Shown piece after piece: positions 15,124 through 25,355 of a stretch of DNA of 64,000 bases. The position numbers and the translations under genes are program-made. The DNA lies in assembly GCF_043424415.1 (NCBI RefSeq), contig NZ_JBHWOO010000055.1, positions 1 through 64,000 of the forward strand, given 5' to 3'. The stretch is from Luteococcus sp043424415. Lineage in GTDB: Bacteria > Actinomycetota > Actinomycetes > Propionibacteriales > Propionibacteriaceae. Below the pieces are notes generated by a model, which saw nothing but the letters and a program-made list of their open reading frames with translations, did no database searches and had not been told where the DNA came from. Positions within the stretch are counted from its first letter, which is position 1, and each line of letters begins with the position of its first letter.

Positions 15124-18100
15124 GCGTTGACCGCCTCGACGGTCTCAGCCTCATGGGCTGCGGTCACTCGCGCGACCAACTCCTCGGCCAGCTTCTTGGT
15201 GGTCGAGTAGGTCCAGAGCAGGGTGGCAGGCAAGGGCATGCCGAAGGCGCTCTCGAGCCGGTTGCGCAATTCGATGCCCATCAGCGAGTCCAGTCCGAGA
15301 GATTTGAAGGGAATGTCATCGCCAGCCTGAGCGGGGTCAAGTTGTAGAACCTGCCCCACCAGACGCCTGACCTCTTCAGCTGCCGCAGCCACGCGCTCGT
15401 CCTCGCCGAGGGCAAGCAGTTTCTCCGCGACGCGCCCACCGGAGCCTCCGCTATGGCCGCCGAAGTCCGCGAGAGAGGACATCGTGTGCAGCTGTGCGCG
15501 CTGCGGGTAGGAGATGAAGAATTGCTCCCGGTCCAGCGGGGCAAAGGCGACCTCTGACTCCCCCTTTTCGAGGAAGGAGAACAGCGCCTCCCATCCTTCC
15601 GTTGGCTCGAAGCTCAGCATGCCGAAGGATGACAGACGCGCACCACGAATGGCATCGGCTGCGGCCAGACCGATCTTGTCAAAGGCGCCCCAGGCGACGC
15701 TCAGGGCCGCAAAACCTCTGCTGCGGCGACGTCGTGCGAGGGCGTCCAGATAGGTGTTGGCCGCCGCATAGGCACCCTGCCCAGGGTTGCCCAGCATGCC
15801 GGCTGCGGAGGAGAAGAGGACGAACATCTCCAGCGGCTCATCCTGGCTGACTCGGTCCAGTACCTCCGCGCCGAGAACCTTCGGATCGAGCACACGCGCG
15901 ATCTGCTGAGGGGTGACGTTCTGAATGGTTGCGTCCTCTAGGATGCCGGCCGTGTGCACAATGCCACGCACAGGCGGAAGCCCCTGCCATGCGCGGCGCA
16001 CCGCTGCCTCGTCGGTGATGTCCGCCTGCCGAAGGTAGACAGTTGCCCCCGCGGCGGTGATCTCATCGATGCGCGACTGCTCGTCCGGAGTCGGCCCTCT
16101 CCTTGCCAGAAGGGCGATGTGTCCTGCCCCCCGCTGGGCCATCTCGCGGCCGAGCGAGAGCGCCAGGGCTCCCAGTCCGCCGGAGATGACGTAGCAGCCA
16201 TCGGCCCGCAGTCGGCCCTCGTGCAGGGGGTTGGGCTCCAGGACGTTCACCGTTGCCGGATCAGAGATGACGAACTTGCCCACGTGAGATCCGGCAGACA
16301 TTTCGCGGAGAGCCCGGGGCGTCTCGGCGTAGGAGCGCAGAACCAGCGCGGGAGGACGGATCCGGCCCGCCTGAACCTGCTCCCAGGACTCGGCCAAAAC
16401 CTTGGCGAAGGTCACGGGGCGCTCGTACATGAGGCGGGCTACATCGACGGAGGCTAGGCCAACACCGCGGCGCAGGAGGCCCATGCTGATGGAACGGTCG
16501 GAGTAGATGTCCTTCTTGCCGACCTCCACAAAGCGTCCGCCGTCAGCCAGAAGTGCCATGCCCTCATCGATGGCGCGACCAGTCAGCGAATTGAGGATCA
16601 CGTCAACTCCGCGACCGCCGGTCAGCTCGCGAACCGGCTCGACCCACTCCAGGTTGCGGGACTGGAAGACGTACCCCACCCCTCGACTGCGCAGGTACTC
16701 TCGCTTCTCGGGGGTGCTCGCTGTGGCGATGACGGTGGCGCCACGGGAAAAGGCGATCTCAATCGCCGCCAGCCCAAGTCCTCCTGCGGCGGAGTGGATC
16801 AACACTGTCTCTCCCTCTGACAGCTGCCCCACGCGTACCAGTGACTCCCAGGCCGTGACCATGACCATGGGTAGCGACGCCGCCTCCTCGAAGCTCATTC
16901 CCTCCGGGATCTGGTGCACATGCTCAACCGGCACGATGAGATGGGAAGAGAACGCTCCTTCACCCGCGCAGGTGATCACTCGCCTGCCCACGAGGGACGG
17001 CGTAACCTCCGCTCCGACGCGGGCCACGACACCGGCTGCATCCAGCCCCAGAGCCAGAACCTTCCTGTCCTCGCCGGGGTAGCGGCCCATGGCCTTGAGA
17101 ACGTCAGCGAAGTTGAGCGCGGAAGCCTGCATCTCCACCTCCACCTCGTGGGGTGCCAGCGCCCGACGGCGCATGGTGCGGAACTTCAGTCCGTCCCACC
17201 TACCGACGCGGTCGGTCACGAGTTGGAACGGCTCACGCCGGGTCGCCCAGTCCTGCCAGCCGGGGTGCTCGGCCTGGTCCACCAGGTGGGCGTCGCAGAT
17301 CACCGCGGCCTGACGCTCGTCGTCGACCCAGCGGACCTCGTCCTCTGGACCACCGTGCATGATCTCTGCCACGACCTGACTGATTCCGTCTGCACCGGCC
17401 GCGACGTCAACGATCCGAACGGAGAGCTCCGAGTACTCGTTGCGGATCACTCGGGAGAATCCCCAGAACAGCGCGGCGCCAGCGTCAGGCTCCGCATCCG
17501 CCTGCGCGTCTGCCGTGATGACCACCAGGTGCGGAGCAGGCGCCTGTGTGGAAGCGGCGCGGACAACCTCGGCAAGTCGAGTCAGAGCGTCGCGCTGACT
17601 CTCGACTCCGGCCTCGCGATCTGGCGCGATAAACACGACGATCGACGCTGCCGACGCATCGACGACGCTGGTTCCCTGCGCTGACAAAGCATCGCGAAGC
17701 GCGGCTGCGCGAGCCGCCGAAGCGGGGGTGTCCACGACGGCGACCTCGTCCTCCACCGTGGTCTCGGGCAGGGGCGTTGCTTCCCACGATATGCGGAAAG
17801 CCTTGTCGAGCGTCGTGGAACTGCCGCCGTCGAGCACCTGCATCCGCAGCCCGCGGACCTGGCTGATTACCTGGCGGTTCTCGTCGTAGATGTCGATGTC
17901 GATGAGATCACCCTCGACGCGGGCGTAGGAGAACACCGTTGTGATGGGGTGGAGCCCGATCTCAGGCGAGAGGTACAGGGCATCGATGGCTACAGGAACC
18001 ACAGGTCCGTCGTGAGTGACAGCCGGGAGTGCCGCCTGCAGCGTCGAGTCCATGAGGGCAGGGTGGAGCCGGTGAGCGAAGGCTTGCAGCGGAGTATCTG

Positions 18101-21100
18101 GCGGTACGGTGCAAAGTGCCAGCGACTCCGAGCCCACGTGCCACAGCTTCTGGATGGCACGGAAGGTCGGCCCGTACTCGATGCCGCGATCTGCGGCGCG
18201 CTGGTACACCTCGGCTGGCTCCATCGGAGCGAGCTCGGTCATCCACTCCGGGAAGTCAATGAGCTCCTCCGGTCCCTCGTTGGAGAGACGGCAGCGGCTC
18301 ACGGTTCCCCAGGCTCCGCTCAGTGCGTCGTATTCGGAGAGCTCAAATGCGGCGCAACCGGCATCCTCCTCGCGCCACGCCACCTCGGCGACGATCGGTT
18401 CCTCACCGAAGGTGAGGTCAGACAGGAACTCGATCTGTCGAAGCATGGTGTGGCGCTGCTCCATGCGCTCGATGCTGCCCCGCAACGCGATGTCGATGAT
18501 TCCTGTGCCTGGCATGACGACCGTGCCCGTCACCTGGTGATCTCGGACCCAAGGCATGGCGGCCTCAGTCAGCTGGGGTCGGCCCACCCAGGTCCCTTGC
18601 TCTGTGCGCGATGGCAGCATGGGAGCGTCAGTCGTGTTAACCCGGCCGGAACCGTGCAACCAGCGATGCTCTCGGCGCCACGGATAGACGGGGAGTGACG
18701 TGGCACCGAGGTCCTGCACGAGTCCCAGCGCCGGCAGACCACGCGTCCACGCCTGGCAGTGGGCGGCGAGCACGTCGCGCAGCTGGCCCGCCTCGCGCTC
18801 CATGCTGGTCAGGATGACGGCGCTCTGCTCCTGAGTCTCCGCTACCTCCTCGAGCGGCTGGCGTAGCAGCGGATGAGACGAGACCTCGATCACATGGGTC
18901 ACGCCGTTGCGCATCTGCGCTGCCATGGTTTCGCCGAAACGGACCGGGCTGCGCAGGTTCGCGGTCCAGTAGGCACCGTCGAGTTCCGGGCCAGAGACCG
19001 GCGTAGCCGTCACGGTCGAAACCATCGGGATCTGAGCCGGTCGCGGCGAGATGTCGGCCAGCGCTGCAGTGATGTCGTCGACGACCGCATCCACCTGTGG
19101 GCTGTGGGAGGCGTAGTTCACCTTGACCAGCTTGCAGTAAATCCCGTCGATATCGAGCAGCTCCTTGAGCACTAGGACCGAGTCCTTCTCGCCAGAGACG
19201 ACGCAGCTCGTGGGACTATTGATGACTGCAACGGAGATGCTCGACTCGAAGCCGACTAGCTGCTTCTGGGTCTCTTCGGCGCTAGCACCCACGAACAGCA
19301 TGTGGCCCTTGCCGGTCAGACACTTGAGAATCTTGGCGCGGCGTGCGACCACCTTTGCACCGTCCTCGACGGTGAGGATGCCGGCAGCGGTCGCCGCTGC
19401 GATCTCACCCTGGCTGTGGCCGACGACAACGTCTGGGCAGATGCCCGCCTGTCGCCACAGCCGGAAGATGCCCAGCGCCATCGCCCACAAGATCGGCTGC
19501 ACGACCTCTGGCGCCTCCCAGTCCAGCTCGATCTGGCCTCTTAGCGCCTCCCGCAGGTCCCAGTCAACTTCGGGCAGGAGGGCAGCAGCACACTCGTCCA
19601 TCGTCTGGGCAAAGACGGCGCTTTCGCTCATGAGGTCGACGCCCATTCCACGCCACTGGGAGCCCTGCCCAGGGAATACGAAGCAGGTGCGACCTACCTC
19701 GGCTGCGCGACCCGTCATGACGTCAGCGATGTCATCCTGGGCCTCGGCGAATGCTGTCAGCTTGTCCGCTGCGTCGGATGCCGACGTGGCGATCACCGTC
19801 GTTCTGTCGAGTAAGGCGTCACGGTGCCAGGCCAGGGTCGAGGCGATCCTGGCGAGATCGTCAGGACGGCTCGCGACAGTCTCAGCCAGGTCCCTCGCGC
19901 GGGTCCGCAGCGCCTCGTCGCAGTGGGCGGAGATAGGAAGAACTATTGGGCCAGTCGAGGTCGGCGCAGCACTGATGACGCGCGCCCTGTCCGCAGAACG
20001 CACCACGACGTGGGCGTTGGTACCACCCCAGCCAAAACTGTTGATTCCCAGGTAGGCCGGTTCGTTCGTGGGCAGCTCGAAGGGCTCCTGCAGGACGCGC
20101 ACGTTCAGGGCGGCGAAGTCGATTGCAGGATTGAGCTCCGCTGTCGTGAGTGTCGGTGGCACCTGACCGCGCTCCAGGGAAGCTAGGCACTTCACCAACC
20201 CCGCAATACCGGAACCAGCCTCAAGATGACCGATGTTGCCCTTGAGCGAACCCACCGGGAGCGGGGAGCTTTCAGAGCGCCGGGTCGCCACTTCAGCACC
20301 CAGAGCCTTCAGCTCCGCCGGATCGCCCACCTTTGTACCGGTTCCGTGGCCCTCGACGTAGCAGAGGCGATCAAGGAGCTCCGGGTGCGCGGAGTAGATG
20401 GTGCGGTACAGGGCAGCCTGGCCCTCTGGGCTGGGGGCGGCGATGGAGTCGCCGCCACCGTCATTGTTCACTCCTGTTGCGACGATGAGGCCGTGGCAGG
20501 GCTCGCCGGGTGCGACCTCATCGGCCCGCTTGAGCAGCACCACCCCACCGCCCTCACCGCGTACGAAGCCGTTGGCCAGGGCGCTGTACGGGCGGCAGAC
20601 ACCGTCTGCGGACAAGGCGCCGAAGTGGCCAAGGTTGCGGAACCCCCAGGGATCGAGGATCAGATTGATGCCGCCCACGATCGCCGCCTCGATCTCCCTT
20701 GCGGCGAGCGCCTGGCAGGCGAGGTGCAGCGCGACCAGGCCCGAGGAGCACCCCGTCTGCACCGTGAGGCTGGGGCCCCGTAGACCCATGAAGTAGGAGA
20801 TTCGCTCGGCCATCATGTCCAGGGCGAGGCCTGGAGCCGTGTGCTGGTTGACGGGGGCCCCAACATCCCACCCGATGTGCTCGTAGTCGATCCCACCCGC
20901 GCCGAAGTACACCCCGACGCGGCTGTCCCGCAGGGACTTCGCCACGATGCCAGCATCCTCGAGCGCCTGCCACGCCAGTTCCAGAGCGAGCCGCTGCTGG
21001 GGGTCGACGTTGTCAGCTTCACGCGGAGACATCCGGAAGAAGGTCGCGTCGAAGCCTGTCACGTCGGGCAGGAAACTCCCCACACCAAGAACATCGAGGT

Positions 21101-21263
21101 CAGGGTCCAGAGGCTGGGTGGTATCCCAACGATCTCCCGGCACTGGCGTGGTGGTGCATTCGCGGCGCATCAAGAGCTCCCACAGTTCCTGCGGGCTTTG
21201 GGCGCCGGCGTAGCGGCATGACATGCCGACGACAGCGATCGACGGGTCGGGGCGTGAATTCAT
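15120..21263 (-). CDS. Highly reducing PKS: KS-AT-DH-ER-KR-ACP, methylmalonyl-specific
   Basis: A 2,047-residue single module starting at ATG 21263 behind GGAG. The KS has TGCSSG and EGHGTGTKVGD. The AT has GHSQGE near residue 635 and YASH near 735, the methylmalonyl-CoA signature. The DH has the HxxxGxxxxP motif. The ER has HSAAGGLGLAA, the KR has GGLGAL and a YAAAN active site, and the ACP has LGLDSLM. Domain order and reductive completeness match mycocerosic-acid-synthase-like enzymes, which can act iteratively to build methyl-branched saturated chains. It lies between the exporter genes and the lone KS. It may make the lipid part of the product, or a branched unit late in assembly. Confidence 0.93.
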   Translation of the reverse strand: MNSRPDPSIAVVGMSCRYAGAQSPQELWELLMRRECTTTPVPGDRWDTTQPLDPDLDVLGVGSFLPDVTGFDATFFRMSPREADNVDPQQRLALELAWQALEDAGIVAKSLRDSRVGVYFGAGGIDYEHIGWDVGAPVNQHTAPGLALDMMAERISYFMGLRGPSLTVQTGCSSGLVALHLACQALAAREIEAAIVGGINLILDPWGFRNLGHFGALSADGVCRPYSALANGFVRGEGGGVVLLKRADEVAPGEPCHGLIVATGVNNDGGGDSIAAPSPEGQAALYRTIYSAHPELLDRLCYVEGHGTGTKVGDPAELKALGAEVATRRSESSPLPVGSLKGNIGHLEAGSGIAGLVKCLASLERGQVPPTLTTAELNPAIDFAALNVRVLQEPFELPTNEPAYLGINSFGWGGTNAHVVVRSADRARVISAAPTSTGPIVLPISAHCDEALRTRARDLAETVASRPDDLARIASTLAWHRDALLDRTTVIATSASDAADKLTAFAEAQDDIADVMTGRAAEVGRTCFVFPGQGSQWRGMGVDLMSESAVFAQTMDECAAALLPEVDWDLREALRGQIELDWEAPEVVQPILWAMALGIFRLWRQAGICPDVVVGHSQGEIAAATAAGILTVEDGAKVVARRAKILKCLTGKGHMLFVGASAEETQKQLVGFESSISVAVINSPTSCVVSGEKDSVLVLKELLDIDGIYCKLVKVNYASHSPQVDAVVDDITAALADISPRPAQIPMVSTVTATPVSGPELDGAYWTANLRSPVRFGETMAAQMRNGVTHVIEVSSHPLLRQPLEEVAETQEQSAVILTSMEREAGQLRDVLAAHCQAWTRGLPALGLVQDLGATSLPVYPWRREHRWLHGSGRVNTTDAPMLPSRTEQGTWVGRPQLTEAAMPWVRDHQVTGTVVMPGTGIIDIALRGSIERMEQRHTMLRQIEFLSDLTFGEEPIVAEVAWREEDAGCAAFELSEYDALSGAWGTVSRCRLSNEGPEELIDFPEWMTELAPMEPAEVYQRAADRGIEYGPTFRAIQKLWHVGSESLALCTVPPDTPLQAFAHRLHPALMDSTLQAALPAVTHDGPVVPVAIDALYLSPEIGLHPITTVFSYARVEGDLIDIDIYDENRQVISQVRGLRMQVLDGGSSTTLDKAFRISWEATPLPETTVEDEVAVVDTPASAARAAALRDALSAQGTSVVDASAASIVVFIAPDREAGVESQRDALTRLAEVVRAASTQAPAPHLVVITADAQADAEPDAGAALFWGFSRVIRNEYSELSVRIVDVAAGADGISQVVAEIMHGGPEDEVRWVDDERQAAVICDAHLVDQAEHPGWQDWATRREPFQLVTDRVGRWDGLKFRTMRRRALAPHEVEVEMQASALNFADVLKAMGRYPGEDRKVLALGLDAAGVVARVGAEVTPSLVGRRVITCAGEGAFSSHLIVPVEHVHQIPEGMSFEEAASLPMVMVTAWESLVRVGQLSEGETVLIHSAAGGLGLAAIEIAFSRGATVIATASTPEKREYLRSRGVGYVFQSRNLEWVEPVRELTGGRGVDVILNSLTGRAIDEGMALLADGGRFVEVGKKDIYSDRSISMGLLRRGVGLASVDVARLMYERPVTFAKVLAESWEQVQAGRIRPPALVLRSYAETPRALREMSAGSHVGKFVISDPATVNVLEPNPLHEGRLRADGCYVISGGLGALALSLGREMAQRGAGHIALLARRGPTPDEQSRIDEITAAGATVYLRQADITDEAAVRRAWQGLPPVRGIVHTAGILEDATIQNVTPQQIARVLDPKVLGAEVLDRVSQDEPLEMFVLFSSAAGMLGNPGQGAYAAANTYLDALARRRRSRGFAALSVAWGAFDKIGLAAADAIRGARLSSFGMLSFEPTEGWEALFSFLEKGESEVAFAPLDREQFFISYPQRAQLHTMSSLADFGGHSGGSGGRVAEKLLALGEDERVAAAAEEVRRLVGQVLQLDPAQAGDDIPFKSLGLDSLMGIELRNRLESAFGMPLPATLLWTYSTTKKLAEELVARVTAAHEAETVEAVNA

Positions 21264-21308
21264 GACGATCTCCAAGGCTTGTGACAATCGGGTGACGATG
21301 GAAGGTGG

Positions 21309-22841
21309 CTACCCAGCGACGAGGCTGCGGCGTCGGAAGATCAGCAGTGCTGCCGCGGCCATCAGCAGACTGAGAACGGCCATGACGGCGGCAGCACGGG
21401 TATCCCACGCTGCGAGCGGGACGTGGCCCATCCACTCCAGCGGTGAGAAGTGGCGCGCGGCCGAGCCCAGTCGCAGCATGTCGGCACGCAGGGTGACGAT
21501 CGCGGCCCAGGCGACCAGCAGCCAGGTGGACAGGACCAGACGGGGGCGCAGCGCACCAAGCAGCATCGCGAGACACGTGAGGAAGACGACTGGGGCGACA
21601 TATGCCCCCGCGTCGCTCAGAGACTGAGCAAGGCGAGACCAGTCACGGTAGGACAGCGACAAGCCAGCGCCGGTGAGGGCGGCACACACCAGCAACACAG
21701 CCAGGGACCAGGCGAGCGACACACCCAAACCGGTGAGGCTCCAGCTGGTACGGCCGACTGGCTCGGCCAAGACTCGACCGACACGCCCCGATCGTTCCTC
21801 CTCTGCCATGGTCGAGGCAGCGAGGACGCCGGCGGCCGAGGCGAACAGGACATCGAGCTGAATGATGAGCACAAGTCGGGCGTCAAGTTGTCCCTGGCCG
21901 GACATCTGCTTTGCGAACAGGCCGAAGACGAATGCCACGACGCCGCCTCCCACGGCTACGGCCAGGGCGGTGCGGTAGGTGAGCCGGACCAGCAGCGCCA
22001 CGGGGTTACTCAGCAGCGGCGAGGCGGCCGCTGGACCCTCGAGTGGCGCGATGATGCCACCACCGAGGTCTCGCCGGGTAGCGAGGAAGAGAGTCACGCC
22101 CGTGAGCACCAGCAGCAGGGCGAGGTAGGAGAGGAGAGGCCACCAGACCGGGCTGGAAGAGAAGGGACGGGCCTCCGCGAGCCACGAGGCCGGGTTGCTC
22201 CATACCTGGGAGTAGTTCTTCAGGTCGATCCAGGCGCGCAGCAGGAAGAAGGCCAGCACGATGGCGAAACCAGTCAACAGAGCCTCGCGGCTGTGGCGGA
22301 AGATCTGACTGCTTGTGGTGCCGGCCGCGGCCGCGGCCATCATCGCGCAGGCGAGAAGGATCGCGTAGCGAGCCGATCCAACCTTGTCATAGTCCAGCAC
22401 GGCCAAGGCGATGAAGCACGCCAGCGCTGTTGTCACTGCCACGGAGAGGGAGGCCAGCAAGCCAGCCGCAACGGGGGCCACTCGCCCGACAGTGCCGGAG
22501 GTGATGACGTCGAAGTAGTTCTTGTCTTCCATGCCGCGGGTGAACCGGACACCGGTCCAGACCATGACCATAGGAAAGAGCGTGAGCGTCAGGATCGCCA
22601 TCTGCTGGGCGAGGATCCCGCCGCCGGTGCCGATATCGTAGCCACGTCCCTGGAAGATGACGGTGGCGGGTGAGCTATTGACGATCACCTCGTAGCTCTT
22701 GCGGGTGCGATCATCGGGGTAGAGCCGGTTGACCGACAGTGCCGTCGCAGTGAGCAGCGTGGTAAGTGTGACGACGGCTCCCAGGATGCTCACCAGCGAG
22801 GTGCGCCAGATCAGGCGCAGGATGCGCCAGGTGCCCTTCAT
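21309..22841 (-). CDS. ABC-2-type exporter permease
   Basis: A 510-residue membrane protein with about a dozen hydrophobic segments, arranged as two similar halves. It begins with a short cytoplasmic helix (MKGTWRILRLIWR) and a large extracellular loop that includes SPATVIFQGRGYD. This resembles the large permeases of actinobacterial polyketide-antibiotic exporters. Its start overlaps the ATPase stop by four bases, so the two proteins form one transporter. Export of the cluster product, or self-protection, is the likely role. Confidence 0.85.
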   Translation of the reverse strand: MKGTWRILRLIWRTSLVSILGAVVTLTTLLTATALSVNRLYPDDRTRKSYEVIVNSSPATVIFQGRGYDIGTGGGILAQQMAILTLTLFPMVMVWTGVRFTRGMEDKNYFDVITSGTVGRVAPVAAGLLASLSVAVTTALACFIALAVLDYDKVGSARYAILLACAMMAAAAAGTTSSQIFRHSREALLTGFAIVLAFFLLRAWIDLKNYSQVWSNPASWLAEARPFSSSPVWWPLLSYLALLLVLTGVTLFLATRRDLGGGIIAPLEGPAAASPLLSNPVALLVRLTYRTALAVAVGGGVVAFVFGLFAKQMSGQGQLDARLVLIIQLDVLFASAAGVLAASTMAEEERSGRVGRVLAEPVGRTSWSLTGLGVSLAWSLAVLLVCAALTGAGLSLSYRDWSRLAQSLSDAGAYVAPVVFLTCLAMLLGALRPRLVLSTWLLVAWAAIVTLRADMLRLGSAARHFSPLEWMGHVPLAAWDTRAAAVMAVLSLLMAAAALLIFRRRSLVAG

Positions 22842-23815
22842 GCCCGACCCTTTCCGCTGGACATGCTCGTGGGCATCTCACCGTCGTCCTCGTAGGCGGA
22901 GAGGAAGAGGTCGTTCAGGCTGGGAGGCTCGACGGTCAGCGTCCGTACCCCAGCTGGGGTGAGCGTGGCCATGGCGCCTCCCAGGTCATCCTGGCCGATG
23001 TGGAAACGCACGTGGTGCCCGTCGTCCTGCTGACTCTCGTCCAGCCCCGAGAGGCTGCGGAGCTCCTTCAAGCCCTCCGGCTGGCGCTCCGTGATGGCGG
23101 CGACCATGGTGCTCGTCGAGGAGCGCAGGTCTGCGAGCGAGCCAGTGGCGACGCAGACCCCGCGGCGGATGATGGTGACGCGGTCGCACAGCCTCTCGAC
23201 CTCAGAGAGGATGTGGCTGGACAAAAGCACCGTGCTTCCTTGATTCCTGGCCTCCAGGATGCACTGCTGGAAAACGTCCTCCATAAGCGGGTCCAGACCG
23301 GAGGTGGGCTCGTCCAGCAGCAGCAGGTCGGCATTCTTGCTCAGCGCCGCGACCAGGGCCACCTTCTGGCGGTTGCCCTTGGAGTAGGTCCGGGTCCGCT
23401 TCGTGGGGTCCAGGTCGAACTTCTCGATGAGCTCGTTACGGCGCTTCTGATCAGCTCCCCCCTGCAGGCGGATCAGTATGTCAATGCACTCTCCGCCCGA
23501 GAGGCTGTCCCAAAGCGCTACATCTCCTGGGACGTAAGCGAGCCTGCGATGGATCTCCACCGCCTGCCGCCAGCAGTCCTGACCGAAGATGGAGGCCCGT
23601 CCGTCGCTCAGACGCAGTTGACCAAGAAGCGCCCGGATGGTAGTGGACTTGCCCGCTCCATTCGGTCCCAGGAAGCCGTGCACCTCGCCTTGGCGCACCG
23701 ACAGGTCAAACCCGTCGAGGGCTCTCGTCTTACCAAAGGTCTTGACCAGGCCCTTGGCGTCGATCACCAAGTCCTCTGTCTTGCTGGCCGGCACGCGGCT
23801 GGTTGGTGAAGTCAT
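22838..23815 (-). CDS. ABC transporter ATP-binding protein
   Basis: A 325-residue ATPase with Walker A GPNGAGKST, an altered signature YSKGNRQKVAL, Walker B LLLDEPTSGLDPL and a switch His in SSHILSEV. The C-terminal 90 residues are the extension seen in DrrA-like drug-exporter ATPases. It forms a unit with the permease encoded immediately downstream. Confidence 0.92.
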   Translation of the reverse strand: MTSPTSRVPASKTEDLVIDAKGLVKTFGKTRALDGFDLSVRQGEVHGFLGPNGAGKSTTIRALLGQLRLSDGRASIFGQDCWRQAVEIHRRLAYVPGDVALWDSLSGGECIDILIRLQGGADQKRRNELIEKFDLDPTKRTRTYSKGNRQKVALVAALSKNADLLLLDEPTSGLDPLMEDVFQQCILEARNQGSTVLLSSHILSEVERLCDRVTIIRRGVCVATGSLADLRSSTSTMVAAITERQPEGLKELRSLSGLDESQQDDGHHVRFHIGQDDLGGAMATLTPAGVRTLTVEPPSLNDLFLSAYEDDGEMPTSMSSGKGRA

Positions 23816-23836
23816 GATTCTCCTTCTTGGTGGGCC

Positions 23837-25348
23837 TCAAGGACTCTTAAGAGCGTCCGCGGACGAGGCAATTGCGCCTGGTGTCTCCGGGTGTACCGAG
23901 GGCGGTTTCCATCCGGAGCGGATGAGCAGAAGTGAAGAGATGATGCCGACCACCAGCAGTCCGGCTGCCCAGTACTGGGCGTGGACATAACCTGCTAGAA
24001 CCGCCTCGTGGCTGGTGGCGGGGACACCAGGGTGGCGCGCCAGGTAGGCGCGGGTAGCGGTGACGCTGACGCCGTTGAGCACCACAGAACCCAGGGCAGC
24101 GCCGATCATCTGCACGACGCCGAGCATTGCCGAGGCGACTCCGGCGTAGGCCGGGTCCACCCCACCCGTTGCCTGCGCTGTGCAAGTCGTGAAGGCCATG
24201 CCGAGCCCGAGGCCTAGCAGTGCCGCAGCGCTCAGGAGCAGAAGGTTGTCCGCGGACGTGCCCTGGAGACGAGTCATGACGAGGACGGCGACAGTCGCCA
24301 ACCCGTAGCCGCCAGCAATGGTTGGACCTGCGGGGGCCTTCTCGAAGCGACCGGCGATCTGTGTGGCTCCGATGGCTAGGAAAAAGACGAGCGGGAGGAA
24401 GCCCACGCCCGCGCGAATGGGCCCGAGATGCCTCAGCTCCTGCAGATAATAGGTGAGCAGGAGCATCAGGCCGAACATCCCCATCACCCCGCTCAGATTG
24501 GCGATATAGGCGCCCACCCGGTGGCGGGCCGCAAACAGCTCCGGCGGCAGAAGAGGAACAGCAGCTCGCCTCTCCACCCAGACCAGGGCGGCCAGTACCA
24601 GGAGACCGGCAGCGAGCGCGAGCACGACGGTATCAGTGAGTCCGCGGGTCTGCACCTGTGAAGCCAGCACGACGATCGCCGTGAGCAGGCCCGCAGACAG
24701 GACTGCGCCAGGCAGGTCGAAGTGCTTCTCTCCGTGGCGCGGGATCTGCGGGACGACGTTCAGCGCCCCGGTGAGCGCGATGGCAACGGCGGCCACCGTC
24801 AGGTAAAAGACCCAGCGCCAGCCAAGGTACTGGGTGATGGTTCCGCCGAGCACGAAGCCGAGCAGCATGCCGCTGGACCCGACCGCGCTGTAGATGCCGA
24901 GCGCTCGTGCACGCGCCCGAGGCTCGACAAACAGGATGTTGACGATTGAGAGCGCAGCCGGAGAGAGAATGGCTCCCGAGACGCCCTGCGCCACGCGAGC
25001 GGCGATCAGAGCATCCGAGGACCTCGCGGTGGCCGCTAGCAAGGACGCGAGCCCAAAAGCGACAAGTCCGAGAATGAACGCGCGGCGCTGCCCCATCAAG
25101 TCGCACAGCCGTCCACCGACCAGCACGAGCGCCCCATAGGTCATGGAGTACCCGGCCATCACCCACTGGCGTTGATTGTCGGCCATGCCCAGCTCAACCT
25201 GAACCGTGGGGAGAGCGATGCTCACCAACATGATGTCGAGGGATATGACAAGCTGAGCGATAGCGATGAAGGCGAGAACGTTCCTTGTGGGTAGACCGTC
25301 AGGAGCGGGGGCTACTGGGGACACGCTGGTGTGGGAGGAATCGGTCAT
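23837..25348 (-). CDS. MFS drug exporter, DHA2 family
   Basis: A 503-residue protein with about 14 membrane helices. Motif A is present as GGRLCDLMGQRRAF after helix 2 and motif C-like GMLLGFVLGG in helix 5, as in EmrB/QacA-type proton-drug antiporters. It follows the FabG gene by seven bases. The cluster therefore encodes two independent exporters, which suggests the product is toxic to the producer or is secreted in quantity. Confidence 0.9.
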   Translation of the reverse strand: MTDSSHTSVSPVAPAPDGLPTRNVLAFIAIAQLVISLDIMLVSIALPTVQVELGMADNQRQWVMAGYSMTYGALVLVGGRLCDLMGQRRAFILGLVAFGLASLLAATARSSDALIAARVAQGVSGAILSPAALSIVNILFVEPRARARALGIYSAVGSSGMLLGFVLGGTITQYLGWRWVFYLTVAAVAIALTGALNVVPQIPRHGEKHFDLPGAVLSAGLLTAIVVLASQVQTRGLTDTVVLALAAGLLVLAALVWVERRAAVPLLPPELFAARHRVGAYIANLSGVMGMFGLMLLLTYYLQELRHLGPIRAGVGFLPLVFFLAIGATQIAGRFEKAPAGPTIAGGYGLATVAVLVMTRLQGTSADNLLLLSAAALLGLGLGMAFTTCTAQATGGVDPAYAGVASAMLGVVQMIGAALGSVVLNGVSVTATRAYLARHPGVPATSHEAVLAGYVHAQYWAAGLLVVGIISSLLLIRSGWKPPSVHPETPGAIASSADALKSP

Positions 25349-25355
25349 CGTCGGC

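Noticed and set aside
21450..22673. Plus-strand open frame of 407 codons opposite the ABC permease
   Set aside because: Its sequence is Gly/Glu/Gln-rich low complexity, while the minus frame has clear membrane helices and couples to the ATPase gene.
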